The notes: generated by a model from the sequence alone, not told the origin. DNA of 55,001 nucleotides from a filamentous cyanobacterium CCT1 (GCA_003017855.1 PYER01000008.1:1-55001), one strand, 5' to 3'. Numbered from the stretch's first letter, positions 17,971 through 27,298 are shown. Numbers and translations are program-made.

Positions 17971-18379
17971 CTTCTCAGGGTCAGGCTATTGAGTGGGTGC
18001 GAGAGGCAAGCCAGGGCCAGAAATTTTGGCCGTCTAGAGGGCGGGCAATGTAGTACCCCTGGCTCGCCTCCCGACCCAGCTAACCCTATGGGGGTTAGAG
18101 CATTATGCCCTGTGAGAGAGTTGGAGAGACAGAGAAGAAAGCTAGTATTTAGCCATGGGACACCCTCAGCTTTAGCCCATCAGTTGAACAGTTGAAAACT
18201 AACGCTGTCCACACGCTTTGTTACACGAAATACAAACTGTGAAGCTCTAGGCAGCATCGGTCGCCCCTTAACTTGTAAGGGCACCATAAAGAAACGGTGC
18301 AAACTCGCATATTTGCAAATAAATCGTCATACAGGCCAGGATAAATGACACAACCGGCGATGCCGAACGGCTGGCGGTA

Positions 18380-19009
18380 GTGCAGCGATACCACATTTTA
18401 GACACGCCGCCGGATGGTGCCTTTGACCGCATTACGGCGATCGCGATTCATCAAGGGGAGCTATATCAGCGTCTAGAACTAGCGAATCACCAGCTCCAGA
18501 AACTCTCTCTCTTAGACGGACTCACTCAGGTGGCCAATCGCTACTGCTTTGACCAGCAGCTGCCCACCGAGTGGCAGCGGCTACAGCGAGCTCAAGCTCC
18601 CCTCTCGCTCATTCTCTGCGATATCGATTATTTCAAGCGGTACAACGACACTTACGGCCAACTAGCAGGCGATCGCTGTCTCCAGCAAGTGGCCAGGCTT
18701 CTCCAAAATACGGTGCATCGTCCTGGCAATTTAGTAGCTCGCTATGGCGGTGAAGAATTCGTCGCGCTGTTGCCCGAAACCGACTTGGTAGGGGCAAAGC
18801 TTGTGGCAGATCGCATCGAGCAGGGGCTGAAGCACCTTAACATTGCCCACGGCGAGTCACCAATGGGACGAGTTACTCTGAGCATCGGGGTTGCCTATCA
18901 GGTACCGCAGCAGTCTTCATCCCCAGAAGACCTGGTACGGCAGGCCGATCAATGGCTTTACCAGGCCAAGACAGCGGGCCGCAATACAATCCGCACCCAA
19001 AAGAGGTAG
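18380..19009 (+). CDS. Diguanylate cyclase with collapsed GAF domain
   Basis: A 209-residue protein. The N-terminus (QRYHILDTPPDGAFDRITAI) is the standard opening of a GAF domain, but it runs straight into IHQGELYQRLELANHQLQ, the helix that normally ends a GAF domain, so roughly 120 residues of sensor core are missing. The GGDEF domain is complete: LLDGLTQVANR, metal-binding CDIDYFKRYND, and catalytic ARYGGEEF. The inhibitory site is RPGN instead of RxxD, so product inhibition is probably lost. The GTG at 18380 is the only start candidate; in-frame residues AERLAV precede it without a start codon, which suggests the original start is also lost. May be active without input, or a decaying gene. 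Confidence 0.75.
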   Translation: MQRYHILDTPPDGAFDRITAIAIHQGELYQRLELANHQLQKLSLLDGLTQVANRYCFDQQLPTEWQRLQRAQAPLSLILCDIDYFKRYNDTYGQLAGDRCLQQVARLLQNTVHRPGNLVARYGGEEFVALLPETDLVGAKLVADRIEQGLKHLNIAHGESPMGRVTLSIGVAYQVPQQSSSPEDLVRQADQWLYQAKTAGRNTIRTQKR

Positions 19010-19246
19010 ATCCGACTCAAGCACTATTCTTACCGCACAGAACAATCCTACGTTCAGTGAAGCGCCTATGGCAGAACCATGAGCCGGTTGCAAAGGGAGA
19101 CACCCAGTGAAATAACTCTGAGTCCTGGACTAGCTGCCCCGCGCCGCAACCCCTCCGCTGTTGAAATTAAGACTCAAACACTTACCTGGTCTTGACTCCA
19201 GCTCCCTTGACTAGGGTTCAAGGTAGAGAGAAGACTGAACGAAATT

Positions 19247-19340
19247 ATCAGGATTTTGAGGAACTGGCACAAGCCAATATAGGCCATATTTAAGCCACTC
19301 AAGGAGGCCACTGTCACAGAGCACATTTGCTTGGGGTGCA
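19247..19340 (+). repeat. GGCACAAGCCA repeat, copy 1
   Basis: About 94 bases match the reverse complement of 29590-29681: shared blocks ATCAGG, TTTTGAG, AACTGGCACAAGCCAA, AGGCCA and CACAGAGCACAT. Around it, 19010-19521 contains no gene that I can support. Confidence 0.65.
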
Positions 19341-19521
19341 TAAGCCTCAATCCCAGCCTGGCCTTTGATCGTGAACTCGTTTGAGCCGCTACTCTAGCTT
19401 AATTTGGATCACCATCAAATCAGTTCAGAATAGCCGTTTGAGCTCCTTCCTCCCAGCTATTTGGATCACCCCATCAGAATCGCGTTTTGGGGGAAAGAGG
19501 GGGCCAGACAAAAGCCTCGCC

Positions 19522-22500
19522 TTAGCGTTCCATCTCGACCTGGCGAGAACGCTGGGGAGCCTGCATAGCCTGATGCAGCAGCCGATGGGCCTTTTGGATC
19601 TGGCCAACATCCTCTACCGTGAGGCCCTGGGCCAACTGCGGTTGCCAGGCACCCTGGTGCCGCTGAAGTCGGAGCAGCTCGCCGCGACCATCCTGGGCGA
19701 CTAGGGATCTCGTGTCGGTCGCTTGGCAAAACGACAGCGTGTAGTGTCGGCCCTTGAGCACCCAGGTTTCAGGCCCGGTTTGCTCCATCTGGCCTGCCCG
19801 CTTGGCTAGCGTCAGGATGCCTTTCAGCTCCGGCACCAGGCGTTCAGCCCACATCATCTGCTCGGCGCTGATCCGCTCCCGCTGCTCCCGCTGCTGGCGT
19901 CGTCGTTCAAGGCCGCGAGCGAGTTTATGAGCAAGGCGAGCGAGCGCTCCTGCCCATCGAGATTGCTGCTCACTTGCTGACTTAACGCGTTCAACTGTGT
20001 CACCAAGGCCGATAAGAGTGCCTGCAATTGCCTGGAGCTGTCGCTGCTGCTGCCAGCCTCTAGCCCCTTGAGCAATGCGTTCAAGGTCTGCTGGAAGTGG
20101 CTGTGTTCGGTGGTCATCTGCCTCAGCACCGCCTCCGATTGGGCCTGGTGGCGCACTAAGGTCTCGATCTGAGAGCGCAGTTGGGCGTTGTCCTGCTGGA
20201 GCCCCGCGATCTGCTGCTGGAGCGGTAGCAAGGCCTGCTGCAACGCGCTCACCAGCGCCTCGGCCAATATCCCTGGCGGCATCTCGACTGCCCACTGTTG
20301 AGGGGGCGGCGGCGGGGGTACTTTCCGGGGTCTGGCCATAGGTATTCACCAAATTAAAGAGCGGAATATAGTCGCTGACGTTTTCCTTGGCAGAGGATCG
20401 CTGCGCCAGGCGCAGTAGGTCATCCGAATCGGCGGTGTAGAGCGAGAGTTGATATTTGGCCCTGGACACGGCCACATAGAACGACTCCTGGCTGGTGGTG
20501 GCATCCATCAGGGCCATCACCCGGTCGGCGGTCTTGCCCTGGGCGCTGTAGGTGGTGCTCACTAGTCCGTAATCGACATACTGCAAGCCAGTTAAGTCCA
20601 CGGCGTCGCAGCGGCCATCGGGGTAGCGGATCTCGGCCTGGCCATGGGCATCGATGGACGTCAGGGTAAAGGCCTGCCCATTGCGGATGTTTTGCGTCCG
20701 GTCGTTGCGCGTCCAGCGCAGGCGATCGCCCACGGCAACGGGGATCGCCTGGCGGGTGTAAACCGTCTTGTTGGGGCAGGCCATGGGGTCAATCTCCAGC
20801 ATTTGCCCAGCTTCATTGGCCAGGGTCAGTCGGTTGCGGCGGGCATCTACCTGGATCACCTGGTAGGGCTGCTGTTTCACCAGGCCCTGGCGTTTGTAGG
20901 GCTGGTTCAGGGTAACGATGTCGCCGCTGGCGTAGTGGGCGGCATAGCCTGCCTGGGCCTGGGTCATGTCTTTGCGCCGCAGCGAGGTCAGAGTAAAGGC
21001 GTCGGTGCTTAGCTGGCCCTGAGCCTGAAGCCCGGTGCGAATCAGGGCGGTGAGAGCTAAGCGCTCTTGGTTAGTTCCGGCGAGCAGCAGAGTTTTGCTG
21101 CGCTCTGTCTCGCCCATGGCCAGGTAGTCGATGGCCACCTGCTGGAGGCGTGCTGGGGGGAATGGAATCGTTTGAATCACACCCGCTCCCATCAAGGTTT
21201 GAAAGGCAGCTTCCGTCTGGTCGGTGGCCAGCAAGTTAATGGCCTGCTTCAGGGCTGCCGTCTTCTGTCGTCGAGACTCATCGAGAAAGGCGGTTTGAAT
21301 GCCTCCAGCCTGCAAACTTTTGAACGGGTTGCCCGCCTCCACCGCCGAGAGCTGGCGGGTGTCGCCCACCAGAATGACGCGAGCCTGCTGCTCGACGGCC
21401 AGGCTTAGCAGTCCATGGGCATCTTTGGCGGAGAGCAGCCCAGCCTCATCGACGACCCAGATTTCTCGTTGTTCAGTTGCTGGCCCAGGCGCTGGGGCGT
21501 GCAGCAGGCTGGCCACGGTGTCGGTCGGTAGCCCGGCTTCTTTGCCCAGTACGTTGGCCGCCTCGGCGCTGGGGGCAAACCCTCGCACTGAAAAGCCCTG
21601 GGCTTCAGCAGTCTGCTTGAAGGCCTGCAACACAAAGGTCTTGCCGCTGCCCGGCAGGCCCTGCCAGGCCAACATCTGATCGCGACTGGTCAAAGCCAGG
21701 GTGAGCGCTCGCTGCTGCCCGGCGCTGAGGGTCGGCCACTGCCGCAGCTGCTCCTGGAGTTCGGCATCGCCTAGAATCGGTGCCCACTGGTGCTGCCCCT
21801 GGTGCATGAGCTGAATGGTGTCTCGTTCCCGGTGCAGGGCGGCGGCGGTGGTGTACTTGTCCTTGGTGGCCTCGACGGACAGCAGCTCGCCTTGGGCTGA
21901 GATCGCCTGGGATAGGGTGGCCCACGGCATTTCACCGAGGGCATGCTCTAGGGCAAAGCGCTCTACTTTCCCCCGGCGAAAGACTGACTCTCGCTCTGAG
22001 GCGTGGGCGGTGCCCAAGCGGGCCATCTCGTCTGCCTGGTAGTGGGCGGCAGTGGAAAGATCGCGCTCCTGGTGAGGCACCTCGGGCAGGGCAAGGGTTT
22101 GATCGCTAAGCTGCTGCTGCCAGGCCGCTAGCAGCACCTCGCGGGGCACGGCCTGTTTGCGTTTGCGGGTGCGCAGAGTGGCCTGCTTTTTCTGACTGGC
22201 ATGGAGTGGGGTGCCCTGGGTTTCCTCCAGGCTCTGCTGCCACTGCTGGAGGTAGGTTTCGATCTGGCGGGTGCGGGTTGAGAAGGTGCTGAGCAGGGTG
22301 GGGCTGTAGTCGTTCAGTTCAAATTGGCCTTTGCCCTGGGGGACGATGTCGTAGCCGAACTGCCGCAGCTGGTAGGCCAGCTCGTTTTGATAAATCTCTC
22401 CCAGCAGGATCTGGTTGGCCACAATTTCTTCGTTGCTAAGGCTGCGCCAGGCCCCGTCTGATAACTGGGTAGTGTTCATCACGACGCAGTGACTGTGCAG

Positions 22501-22974
22501 CTGCGGGTCGAGTTCGCGGCTGCTGTCGTGCTGAAACACCGCCGCGACGATGTTGCCGGTCACCACCCGCTGCCGCCCTTCGGGGGTGCTGACGCGGGCT
22601 TGGGCAAAGCGCTCCTGCAAAACGCCCAAGGCAGTATCGACGGCCTGGTTGTGGGCGGCGATCGCTCGCTCGTCGCCTTGCACCAGCCCGGCAATGGAGA
22701 CGCTCTTGGGGGCTGAGAAGGTGTAGTCGGTGGCGGCCCGATGACGGGTGGGATCGATGGCGCGGGCGTGGAGGCATTCACCGTTGGGGGCGGTGCCGTG
22801 GAGCAGGGCTTTGAAGTCCTCGGGCTTGACCTCGCCCTGGAGTCCAAGGGTGCTCGCGCCCTGGCCATACCACCGAGCGGTTGAGCGAGCCGCGTCGGTG
22901 CCTGCGGTGTAGTAGTCGTCTTTTTCGTAGTAGGTTTCGGCCTGAGCAGCGGAGACCGAGCACATCGAGAGCAT
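19522..22974 (-). CDS. MobF-family relaxase-helicase (TrwC/TraI-like)
   Basis: An 1150-residue conjugative relaxase. N-terminal relaxase domain: catalytic tyrosines Y15/Y16 and Y21/Y22 in ETYYEKDDYYTAG, and the metal-binding triad H149, H160, H162 in HDSSRELDPQLHSH. The middle is a RecD-like superfamily 1 helicase: Walker A GLPGSGKTF with K445, Walker B IWVVDEAGLL, motif III VGDTRQLSAVEAG, and late motifs STTYSAQGKT and AVSRAKYQLSLYT. Residues about 880-960 are low-complexity Ala/Arg/Gly/Pro, then a helical C-terminal domain resumes. It nicks oriT, stays attached to the 5' end and unwinds the transferred strand. Shares a divergent 309-base region with the ParM-like gene. A second frame is open inside it at 19854-20339. 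Confidence 0.95.
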   Translation of the reverse strand: MLSMCSVSAAQAETYYEKDDYYTAGTDAARSTARWYGQGASTLGLQGEVKPEDFKALLHGTAPNGECLHARAIDPTRHRAATDYTFSAPKSVSIAGLVQGDERAIAAHNQAVDTALGVLQERFAQARVSTPEGRQRVVTGNIVAAVFQHDSSRELDPQLHSHCVVMNTTQLSDGAWRSLSNEEIVANQILLGEIYQNELAYQLRQFGYDIVPQGKGQFELNDYSPTLLSTFSTRTRQIETYLQQWQQSLEETQGTPLHASQKKQATLRTRKRKQAVPREVLLAAWQQQLSDQTLALPEVPHQERDLSTAAHYQADEMARLGTAHASERESVFRRGKVERFALEHALGEMPWATLSQAISAQGELLSVEATKDKYTTAAALHRERDTIQLMHQGQHQWAPILGDAELQEQLRQWPTLSAGQQRALTLALTSRDQMLAWQGLPGSGKTFVLQAFKQTAEAQGFSVRGFAPSAEAANVLGKEAGLPTDTVASLLHAPAPGPATEQREIWVVDEAGLLSAKDAHGLLSLAVEQQARVILVGDTRQLSAVEAGNPFKSLQAGGIQTAFLDESRRQKTAALKQAINLLATDQTEAAFQTLMGAGVIQTIPFPPARLQQVAIDYLAMGETERSKTLLLAGTNQERLALTALIRTGLQAQGQLSTDAFTLTSLRRKDMTQAQAGYAAHYASGDIVTLNQPYKRQGLVKQQPYQVIQVDARRNRLTLANEAGQMLEIDPMACPNKTVYTRQAIPVAVGDRLRWTRNDRTQNIRNGQAFTLTSIDAHGQAEIRYPDGRCDAVDLTGLQYVDYGLVSTTYSAQGKTADRVMALMDATTSQESFYVAVSRAKYQLSLYTADSDDLLRLAQRSSAKENVSDYIPLFNLVNTYGQTPESTPAAAPSTVGSRDAARDIGRGAGERVAAGLATAPAADRGAPAGQRPTALSDRDLSAPPGPIGGGAEADDHRTQPLPADLERIAQGARGWQQQRQLQAIAGTLIGLGDTVERVKSASEQQSRWAGALARLAHKLARGLERRRQQREQRERISAEQMMWAERLVPELKGILTLAKRAGQMEQTGPETWVLKGRHYTLSFCQATDTRSLVAQDGRGELLRLQRHQGAWQPQLAQGLTVEDVGQIQKAHRLLHQAMQAPQRSRQVEMER
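19854..20339 (-). CDS. Coiled-coil protein nested in relaxase gene
   Basis: A 161-residue reading frame fully inside the relaxase gene, same strand, different frame. It has strongly protein-like character: a proline-rich start (MARPRKVPPPPPPQQWAVEM), then a long heptad-rich coiled coil (LPLQQQIAGLQQDNAQLRSQ, ETLVRHQAQSEAVL) and a Ser/Gly-rich tail. The relaxase frame opposite its first half is low-complexity, as expected if it is constrained by the nested frame. GGTGA lies 6-10 bases before the ATG. A small accessory mobilisation protein is possible. Alternatively the frame is fortuitous and reflects high GC; I favour it being real. Confidence 0.55.
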   Translation of the reverse strand: MARPRKVPPPPPPQQWAVEMPPGILAEALVSALQQALLPLQQQIAGLQQDNAQLRSQIETLVRHQAQSEAVLRQMTTEHSHFQQTLNALLKGLEAGSSSDSSRQLQALLSALVTQLNALSQQVSSNLDGQERSLALLINSLAALNDDASSGSSGSGSAPSR

Positions 22975-23283
22975 GGGGCTGAAAGTCCCTTAACCATTGA
23001 GCAGATGGGGTTTAGAAGGTTCTGCCCTGCCAGCAGTGGCATCGTGTCAGACCGTTGGAGAACGTCTTCCTCCTTGGGGGCAACCGTCACCGTAAGGGAG
23101 AAATCCCTCAAAATCCGTGCACGGGCTGCACGGACTTTGTGAAAGTTGCTCTCTATAGTCGGGACAGATCGCACGCCAATTACCGTCGTCTGACGCAGAT
23201 AGCCTCAGCTTGGTCACCTGGGGCTAGCCGCGTCTAACGCGGGTGGATGCCATCTAATCCCCATGCCGATAAAGGAACTATCC
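22975..23283. promoter_or_regulatory. Divergent control region, candidate oriT
   Basis: The 309 bases between the divergent relaxase and ParM-like genes contain a perfect inverted repeat TCCGTGCA/TGCACGGA with a 5-base loop at 23114-23134, next to CTTTGTGAAAG. MobF relaxases commonly recognise a hairpin beside nic, and oriT often lies next to the relaxase gene; it could equally be an operator. No nic sequence can be read with confidence. Confidence 0.4.
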
Positions 23284-24399
23284 ATGGCTACCCATCAACT
23301 CTTTATCGACCTTGGTATGTCCGGTACCAAGGCCTGTTTAACCGATGGCAACCGCTGCTACGGCTATGCCTGTCCACCCAAGGTGGCGGATTTGCCGCCC
23401 TCGGAGCTGGAGGTGCTGCGTCACCAGGGTCAGGAGTACGGGGGTGGCCTGGGGGCTGGGGCCTATCTCCAGTGGAACAATCAGGCCTATGCCCTGGCCG
23501 ATGATGCCGAGGGGCGACCGAACAAGTCCACAGCCACCCTGCGCAAGAGCACCCTGGCCCATCTCCGCAGCCTGGGCGCGGTAGGGGAAATGGCCCACAT
23601 CCATCACCTAGAAACCCTGCATCTGGATATTGGCATCGCGCTGCCGTTTGAGGAGTACCTGTCCGAGGCCGAGGAGTTGACTCAGCGGCTGCAAGAAACG
23701 GGTCGCTTTCTCTATCGAGGGCAGGCCTACGATCTCCAGATCGATAGCGTTAAGGTGCTGCCGGAGGCAGCAGGGCTGGTGCTCTGGCGCAAGCAGCAGC
23801 ACCTTGCGCAGCAGCATCAGGCCAGCCGCCAAAACTATGTCGTGCTGATGATTGGCCATCGCGATTTGAGCTTTTTGGTGTTTCGTCAGGGCAAGCCCCC
23901 GACAGGGAAGCCCAGTGATTCGGAAAAATTGGGCTATGTCGCTTTCCTTGAAGCGGTGGCCCAAACGCTCTGTGAGCCGGAAAATCCCTACCTGGTGCAG
24001 GCGCTGTTAACCCAGCAGGAGGCGGTGCAGTTTCCGGATCAGCCGGGCAAGGTGTTTCCGCTGAGCCAGCGCAGGCAGGAGGCGGAGGCGTTTTACTGGG
24101 AGCAAGTGCGGCACCATCTGAGTGAGCATTTTGCCGCCCTCGATTTGACGGAATACGAGGTGTTGATTGGCGGCGGTACCGCAGCGACGCTCTTGCGGCC
24201 ACATCTGACGGACTACCTGGCGACGTTACCTGGTGCGACGCCCAACTGGCTGCCCGATCTGGCTCAAGAAATGGCGTACCGGCTTCAGGAGGTCACCTCT
24301 GAGATCGACCAGGTGCGCTTTGCCGACTGCTATGGCGGGGTGAAGTGGTTGGCTACCAGGGCTTACAGCACCCAGGCACTCCAGCAGGTGCCAGCATGA
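23284..24399 (+). CDS. ParM/Alp-like actin-fold partition ATPase
   Basis: A 371-residue actin-like ATPase. Signatures in order: phosphate-1 loop LFIDLGMSGTKACL at the N-terminus, phosphate-2 strand VVLMIGHRDLSFLVF near residue 195, and the adenosine loop VLIGGGTAATLLRPHL near residue 300. Such proteins form filaments that push plasmid copies apart. ATG at 23284 is chosen because AAGGA lies 8-12 bases upstream; an earlier in-frame ATG at 23263 lacks this. Its TGA overlaps the ATG of the next gene by 4 bases, the usual ParM-ParR arrangement. Confidence 0.85.
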   Translation: MATHQLFIDLGMSGTKACLTDGNRCYGYACPPKVADLPPSELEVLRHQGQEYGGGLGAGAYLQWNNQAYALADDAEGRPNKSTATLRKSTLAHLRSLGAVGEMAHIHHLETLHLDIGIALPFEEYLSEAEELTQRLQETGRFLYRGQAYDLQIDSVKVLPEAAGLVLWRKQQHLAQQHQASRQNYVVLMIGHRDLSFLVFRQGKPPTGKPSDSEKLGYVAFLEAVAQTLCEPENPYLVQALLTQQEAVQFPDQPGKVFPLSQRRQEAEAFYWEQVRHHLSEHFAALDLTEYEVLIGGGTAATLLRPHLTDYLATLPGATPNWLPDLAQEMAYRLQEVTSEIDQVRFADCYGGVKWLATRAYSTQALQQVPA

Positions 24400-24812
24400 G
24401 CGGTCGGCAGCGGGTGATCTTGCGTCTGGATGTGGAGGTGGATTCAGAGGCGGGGCGGCTCTTCACCTATTTGAAAACGAACCCGGCAATATCACTGCGA
24501 GAGTCGGTGCTCAGGGCGTTGAAGGTGTTTTATCTGCCTTGGGCTTTGGAACCAGACCTGAGCCAGTTGGAGCTTCAGGCCTTGGCCCAAACCCTGCTGG
24601 AAGATATGCAGCTGCGCAGTCTACAGCTTCAGACCCGGTTTCTGGCGAGCGCCGGAACGCCGCCAGTACTCGTCATGGCTCAATCCCCTGGGTCTCAGCC
24701 GCTGTCTGCTCTAACAAGGGCGGCGGAGTCACGGGCACCGGTGCAAGCTGAACCTAAACCATTTATTGATATCGATGTGGATCTGGCAGCGGCGGGCCTA
24801 GATGATTTTTAG
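24396..24812 (+). CDS. ParR-like adaptor of the actin-type partition pair
   Basis: A 138-residue protein translated by ATGA overlap with the ParM-like gene. Residues 1-50 (RVILRLDVEVDSEAGRLFTY, then SLRESVLRALKVFYLPW) fit a strand followed by two helices, compatible with a ribbon-helix-helix DNA-binding domain. The C-terminal half is acidic and ends FIDIDVDLAAAGLDDF, like the flexible tail by which ParR proteins contact filaments. Call rests on gene order plus the N-terminal pattern; no centromere iterons were recognised nearby. Confidence 0.6.
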   Translation: MSGRQRVILRLDVEVDSEAGRLFTYLKTNPAISLRESVLRALKVFYLPWALEPDLSQLELQALAQTLLEDMQLRSLQLQTRFLASAGTPPVLVMAQSPGSQPLSALTRAAESRAPVQAEPKPFIDIDVDLAAAGLDDF

Positions 24813-24924
24813 CAGCCCACACTTGCATGACACGAGAACCGGCTTGGCCAAGCAACCGTCTCTATCCTAGATATGGCTCCGCTGGTACCGGCGGGGTTGA
24901 CTGTCCCTTGCTCTGACGATTGCC

Positions 24925-25668
24925 ATGGCGGTTGTTCTCATCATTGAAGATGACGCAGATGTGGCCGATACCATTCAGGCCTGCATTCAGGCGGCGGGCT
25001 ACACCAGCTACTGGGCCGAGACCGGCGAGCAGGGGCTAGAGCTATGCCAGCAGCTCCAGCCCGATGTCATCGTTCTGGATTTGATGCTGCCCGGTATGAA
25101 TGGCCTTGAGGTCTGTACCCGTGTCCGGCGGCTGGCTCTGAGGCCAGAACCCTACATTTTGATGCTGACGGCGCGGCGGGGGAAGACCGATGAACTTTCG
25201 GGCCTGGCTACCGGGGCCGATGACTACATAACTAAGCCCTTTGACACCGATCTGTTAATCGCTCGGCTGCAAGCGCGGCTACGGCGCGAGTTATACCATG
25301 CAGAAAATGCACCGTCCGCCGATGGGGCATTGATTTGGCACCAACATCTGCGGTTGCATCAAACCCATCGGCGGTGCAGCGTCCGGGCGTCGCCGAGCGA
25401 CACTTGGGTTGATCTGGTGCTAACGGCGCTGGAGTTTGATCTGCTGGCGAAACTGGCCCGGCAGCCGGGTCAGGTTTACCCCAGGTCACAGTTATTGGAC
25501 GATATTTGGGGCCTCGACCACCCTGGGAATGACTACAGTACGGTCGATTCTTGCGTCTTTAGGCTACGCAAAGCACTCCGCTCGAAACTGCGAGTGCCGG
25601 AGGGGGTGAATCCGTTGGTCAAAACTGTCAGAGGGGTTGGATACAAGTTTGAAGATGCCATCGATTAG
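24925..25668 (+). CDS. OmpR-family response regulator
   Basis: A 247-residue regulator: receiver domain (1-118) with acidic pair D9/D10, phosphorylated D52 in VIVLDLMLPGMNG and lysine in YITKPF, then a winged-helix DNA-binding domain (about 145-243: LTALEFDLLAKLARQPGQVY and VKTVRGVGYKFE). The linker is longer than usual and carries HQTHRRCSVR. It overlaps the downstream kinase gene by 14 bases, so the two form a cognate pair. The pair sits directly after the ParM/ParR genes with a 112-base gap. Confidence 0.92.
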   Translation: MAVVLIIEDDADVADTIQACIQAAGYTSYWAETGEQGLELCQQLQPDVIVLDLMLPGMNGLEVCTRVRRLALRPEPYILMLTARRGKTDELSGLATGADDYITKPFDTDLLIARLQARLRRELYHAENAPSADGALIWHQHLRLHQTHRRCSVRASPSDTWVDLVLTALEFDLLAKLARQPGQVYPRSQLLDDIWGLDHPGNDYSTVDSCVFRLRKALRSKLRVPEGVNPLVKTVRGVGYKFEDAID

Positions 25669-26674
25669 GCAGGCCTGGCGCTCTGCGCCGTTGCAGATGC
25701 AGCTGCTGACCTCCCACATCGTGACGTTGGGGTTGGGGGTGCTGATTGCGCTTAGCCTTACGGCGATCTATCCCTCGCTAGCGGAGGGAGGATTAGAAGT
25801 CGGTCTGGCAGTGATCACTATGGTCATCTTTCTGAGTCTGTCGTCGGGAGAAATCATTGTCAGGCCGCTCAAGGCGTTGCGGCAGGCGATGGCGGCGTTT
25901 ATGGCGGGTGACCTGGAGGCGCGGGCTCCGTTGAGTGATGTGCCGGAGCTGCGGCGCTTGGCGGTTGACTTTAACCGTTTGGCGATGAGTCTACAGACGG
26001 TGGAGCAGCGGCGGCGACAGCGGCTGGCCGTGCTGATACATGAGATCAACACGCCCCTGACGGTACTCAAGGGGGATTTAGAGTTGGCCCTTCAGGGGTC
26101 TCGGCCATTGACGCCTGACCTGTTGGGCAAGCAGCTGCGGCAGATCGAGCGGGTGAACCGCCTGGCGGAGGCGATCTCGGACTATTCAAAGCGGATGGAT
26201 GATTATCTGCCGACGCGCTGTCAGGTGTGTGCGCTGCCTGCCATCATCGGTGATGTGGTAGAGCTGGTGTCATCGCTGCCGGAGGCCCGAGGGCGGTCGA
26301 TTCCGATACGGTGCCCTGACGCCCTGCCTGCGGCGTGGGCGGATCCTGACCAGGTCTATGAGATTTTGGAGAATCTGCTGAGGAATGCGGTGCTGTACAC
26401 GCCCCAGGGCAGCGTTGCGGTCGAGGTTAAGGTGAAGCACAATTTCGTCTGGACGGCGGTTGTCGATACCGGCCTGGGGATTGCGGCGGCTGACCTCCAG
26501 ACGGTGTTTAAGCTGCATCGGCGCTCTGAGGCGGCGCAGCGGTGCAACCCAGGCGGAAAGGGGTTGGGGCTGACGATTGTGAAAGACCTGGTGGAGTTGC
26601 AGGGGGGTGCCGTTACCGTGGAAAGCCAGATAGGAGAGGGGAGCCGGTTTTCGTTTTCGCTGCCGGTAGCTTAG
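25655..26674 (+). CDS. Membrane sensor histidine kinase paired with OmpR regulator
   Basis: A 339-residue kinase. Two membrane segments (about residues 19-40 and 47-64) enclose only a few residues, so little sensor lies outside the membrane. A HAMP-like linker (VRPLKALRQAMAAFMAGDLE) leads to HisKA with H129 in LAVLIHEINTPLTVLKG, then HATPase with NLLRNAVLYTP and GKGLGLTIVKDLVELQGG. The membrane or HAMP region itself is the likely sensor. ATG at 25655 is preferred; a TTG at 25637 behind GAGGGG is an alternative start. Confidence 0.9.
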   Translation: MPSIRQAWRSAPLQMQLLTSHIVTLGLGVLIALSLTAIYPSLAEGGLEVGLAVITMVIFLSLSSGEIIVRPLKALRQAMAAFMAGDLEARAPLSDVPELRRLAVDFNRLAMSLQTVEQRRRQRLAVLIHEINTPLTVLKGDLELALQGSRPLTPDLLGKQLRQIERVNRLAEAISDYSKRMDDYLPTRCQVCALPAIIGDVVELVSSLPEARGRSIPIRCPDALPAAWADPDQVYEILENLLRNAVLYTPQGSVAVEVKVKHNFVWTAVVDTGLGIAAADLQTVFKLHRRSEAAQRCNPGGKGLGLTIVKDLVELQGGAVTVESQIGEGSRFSFSLPVA

Positions 26675-27072
26675 CAACTCAATCTCCACGCGCCCTCTCC
26701 AAAACCAGTGATGCTTAAAAGTTTTTGGGGCATGCCTTGCTCTTGCATCTAGCTTGGCCGCCACCGGGGGGAACCGCAGGCGTAGGAGGGCTGTATTGCC
26801 TTAGTTCTTTCTGTACAGTCAGTTCCGTCTGAGTTCGCAGTCAAGTGGTCAGCGGTGGTGGACTACTTGGTGCTGGTGCGATCGGGGCCTTCTAGGCCTA
26901 GGCGCTTTGCGGTGTCGGTGCCCTGCACGATTCCTCGTGGACATGTGCAGCTGCTCGATGGGCAGCGTGGCGGCAGGGTCCACTGTCAGTTGATGAGGTA
27001 GTTTTCGGGATCTTCGGCTCCCTTTTTTTGCGTAGGAACTCTCCCTCTGAAGTTTTTAGAGGACAAAGAGTT
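26675..27072. other. Intergenic region, weak terminator only
   Basis: About 400 bases with no gene that I can support. A short hairpin GGGATCTTCGGCTCCC followed by seven T residues (27008-27030) could end the two-component operon. Confidence 0.35.
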
Positions 27073-27225
27073 ATGGAAGGCTGGACGTTCGATTTCCCCG
27101 AGTGGGTTTGCCATGCTGTCGTAGCTTGGGCCATTACTACATCACTTAACACCGGGCTGAGTCACTTTCGCCGGATCTGCCAACGGCGCGAGGCCCAAGA
27201 CTCCAACAGCCGTGAGGAGTCATAG
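27073..27225 (+). CDS. Small hypothetical protein with amphipathic/TM helix
   Basis: A 50-residue protein, ATG 27073 preceded by AGAGGACAAAGAG. It holds one moderately hydrophobic helix (FPEWVCHAVVAWAITTSLNT) and a basic-then-acidic tail (RRICQRREAQDSNSREES). The ribosome site and the composition favour a real short gene, possibly a small membrane protein. Family not recognised. Confidence 0.4.
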   Translation: MEGWTFDFPEWVCHAVVAWAITTSLNTGLSHFRRICQRREAQDSNSREES

Positions 27226-27298
27226 GGTGCGATCGCAGTCAAATCTGAGAAATCACGCTACCCTCACTAGAAGTACATATGTTCTTGGAGTCGTTATT

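Noticed and set aside
22560-23174. 204-residue minus-strand frame at the relaxase start
   Set aside because: It runs across the catalytic relaxase motifs in another frame and reads as Ser/Pro/Thr-rich noise, unlike the nested frame at 19854.
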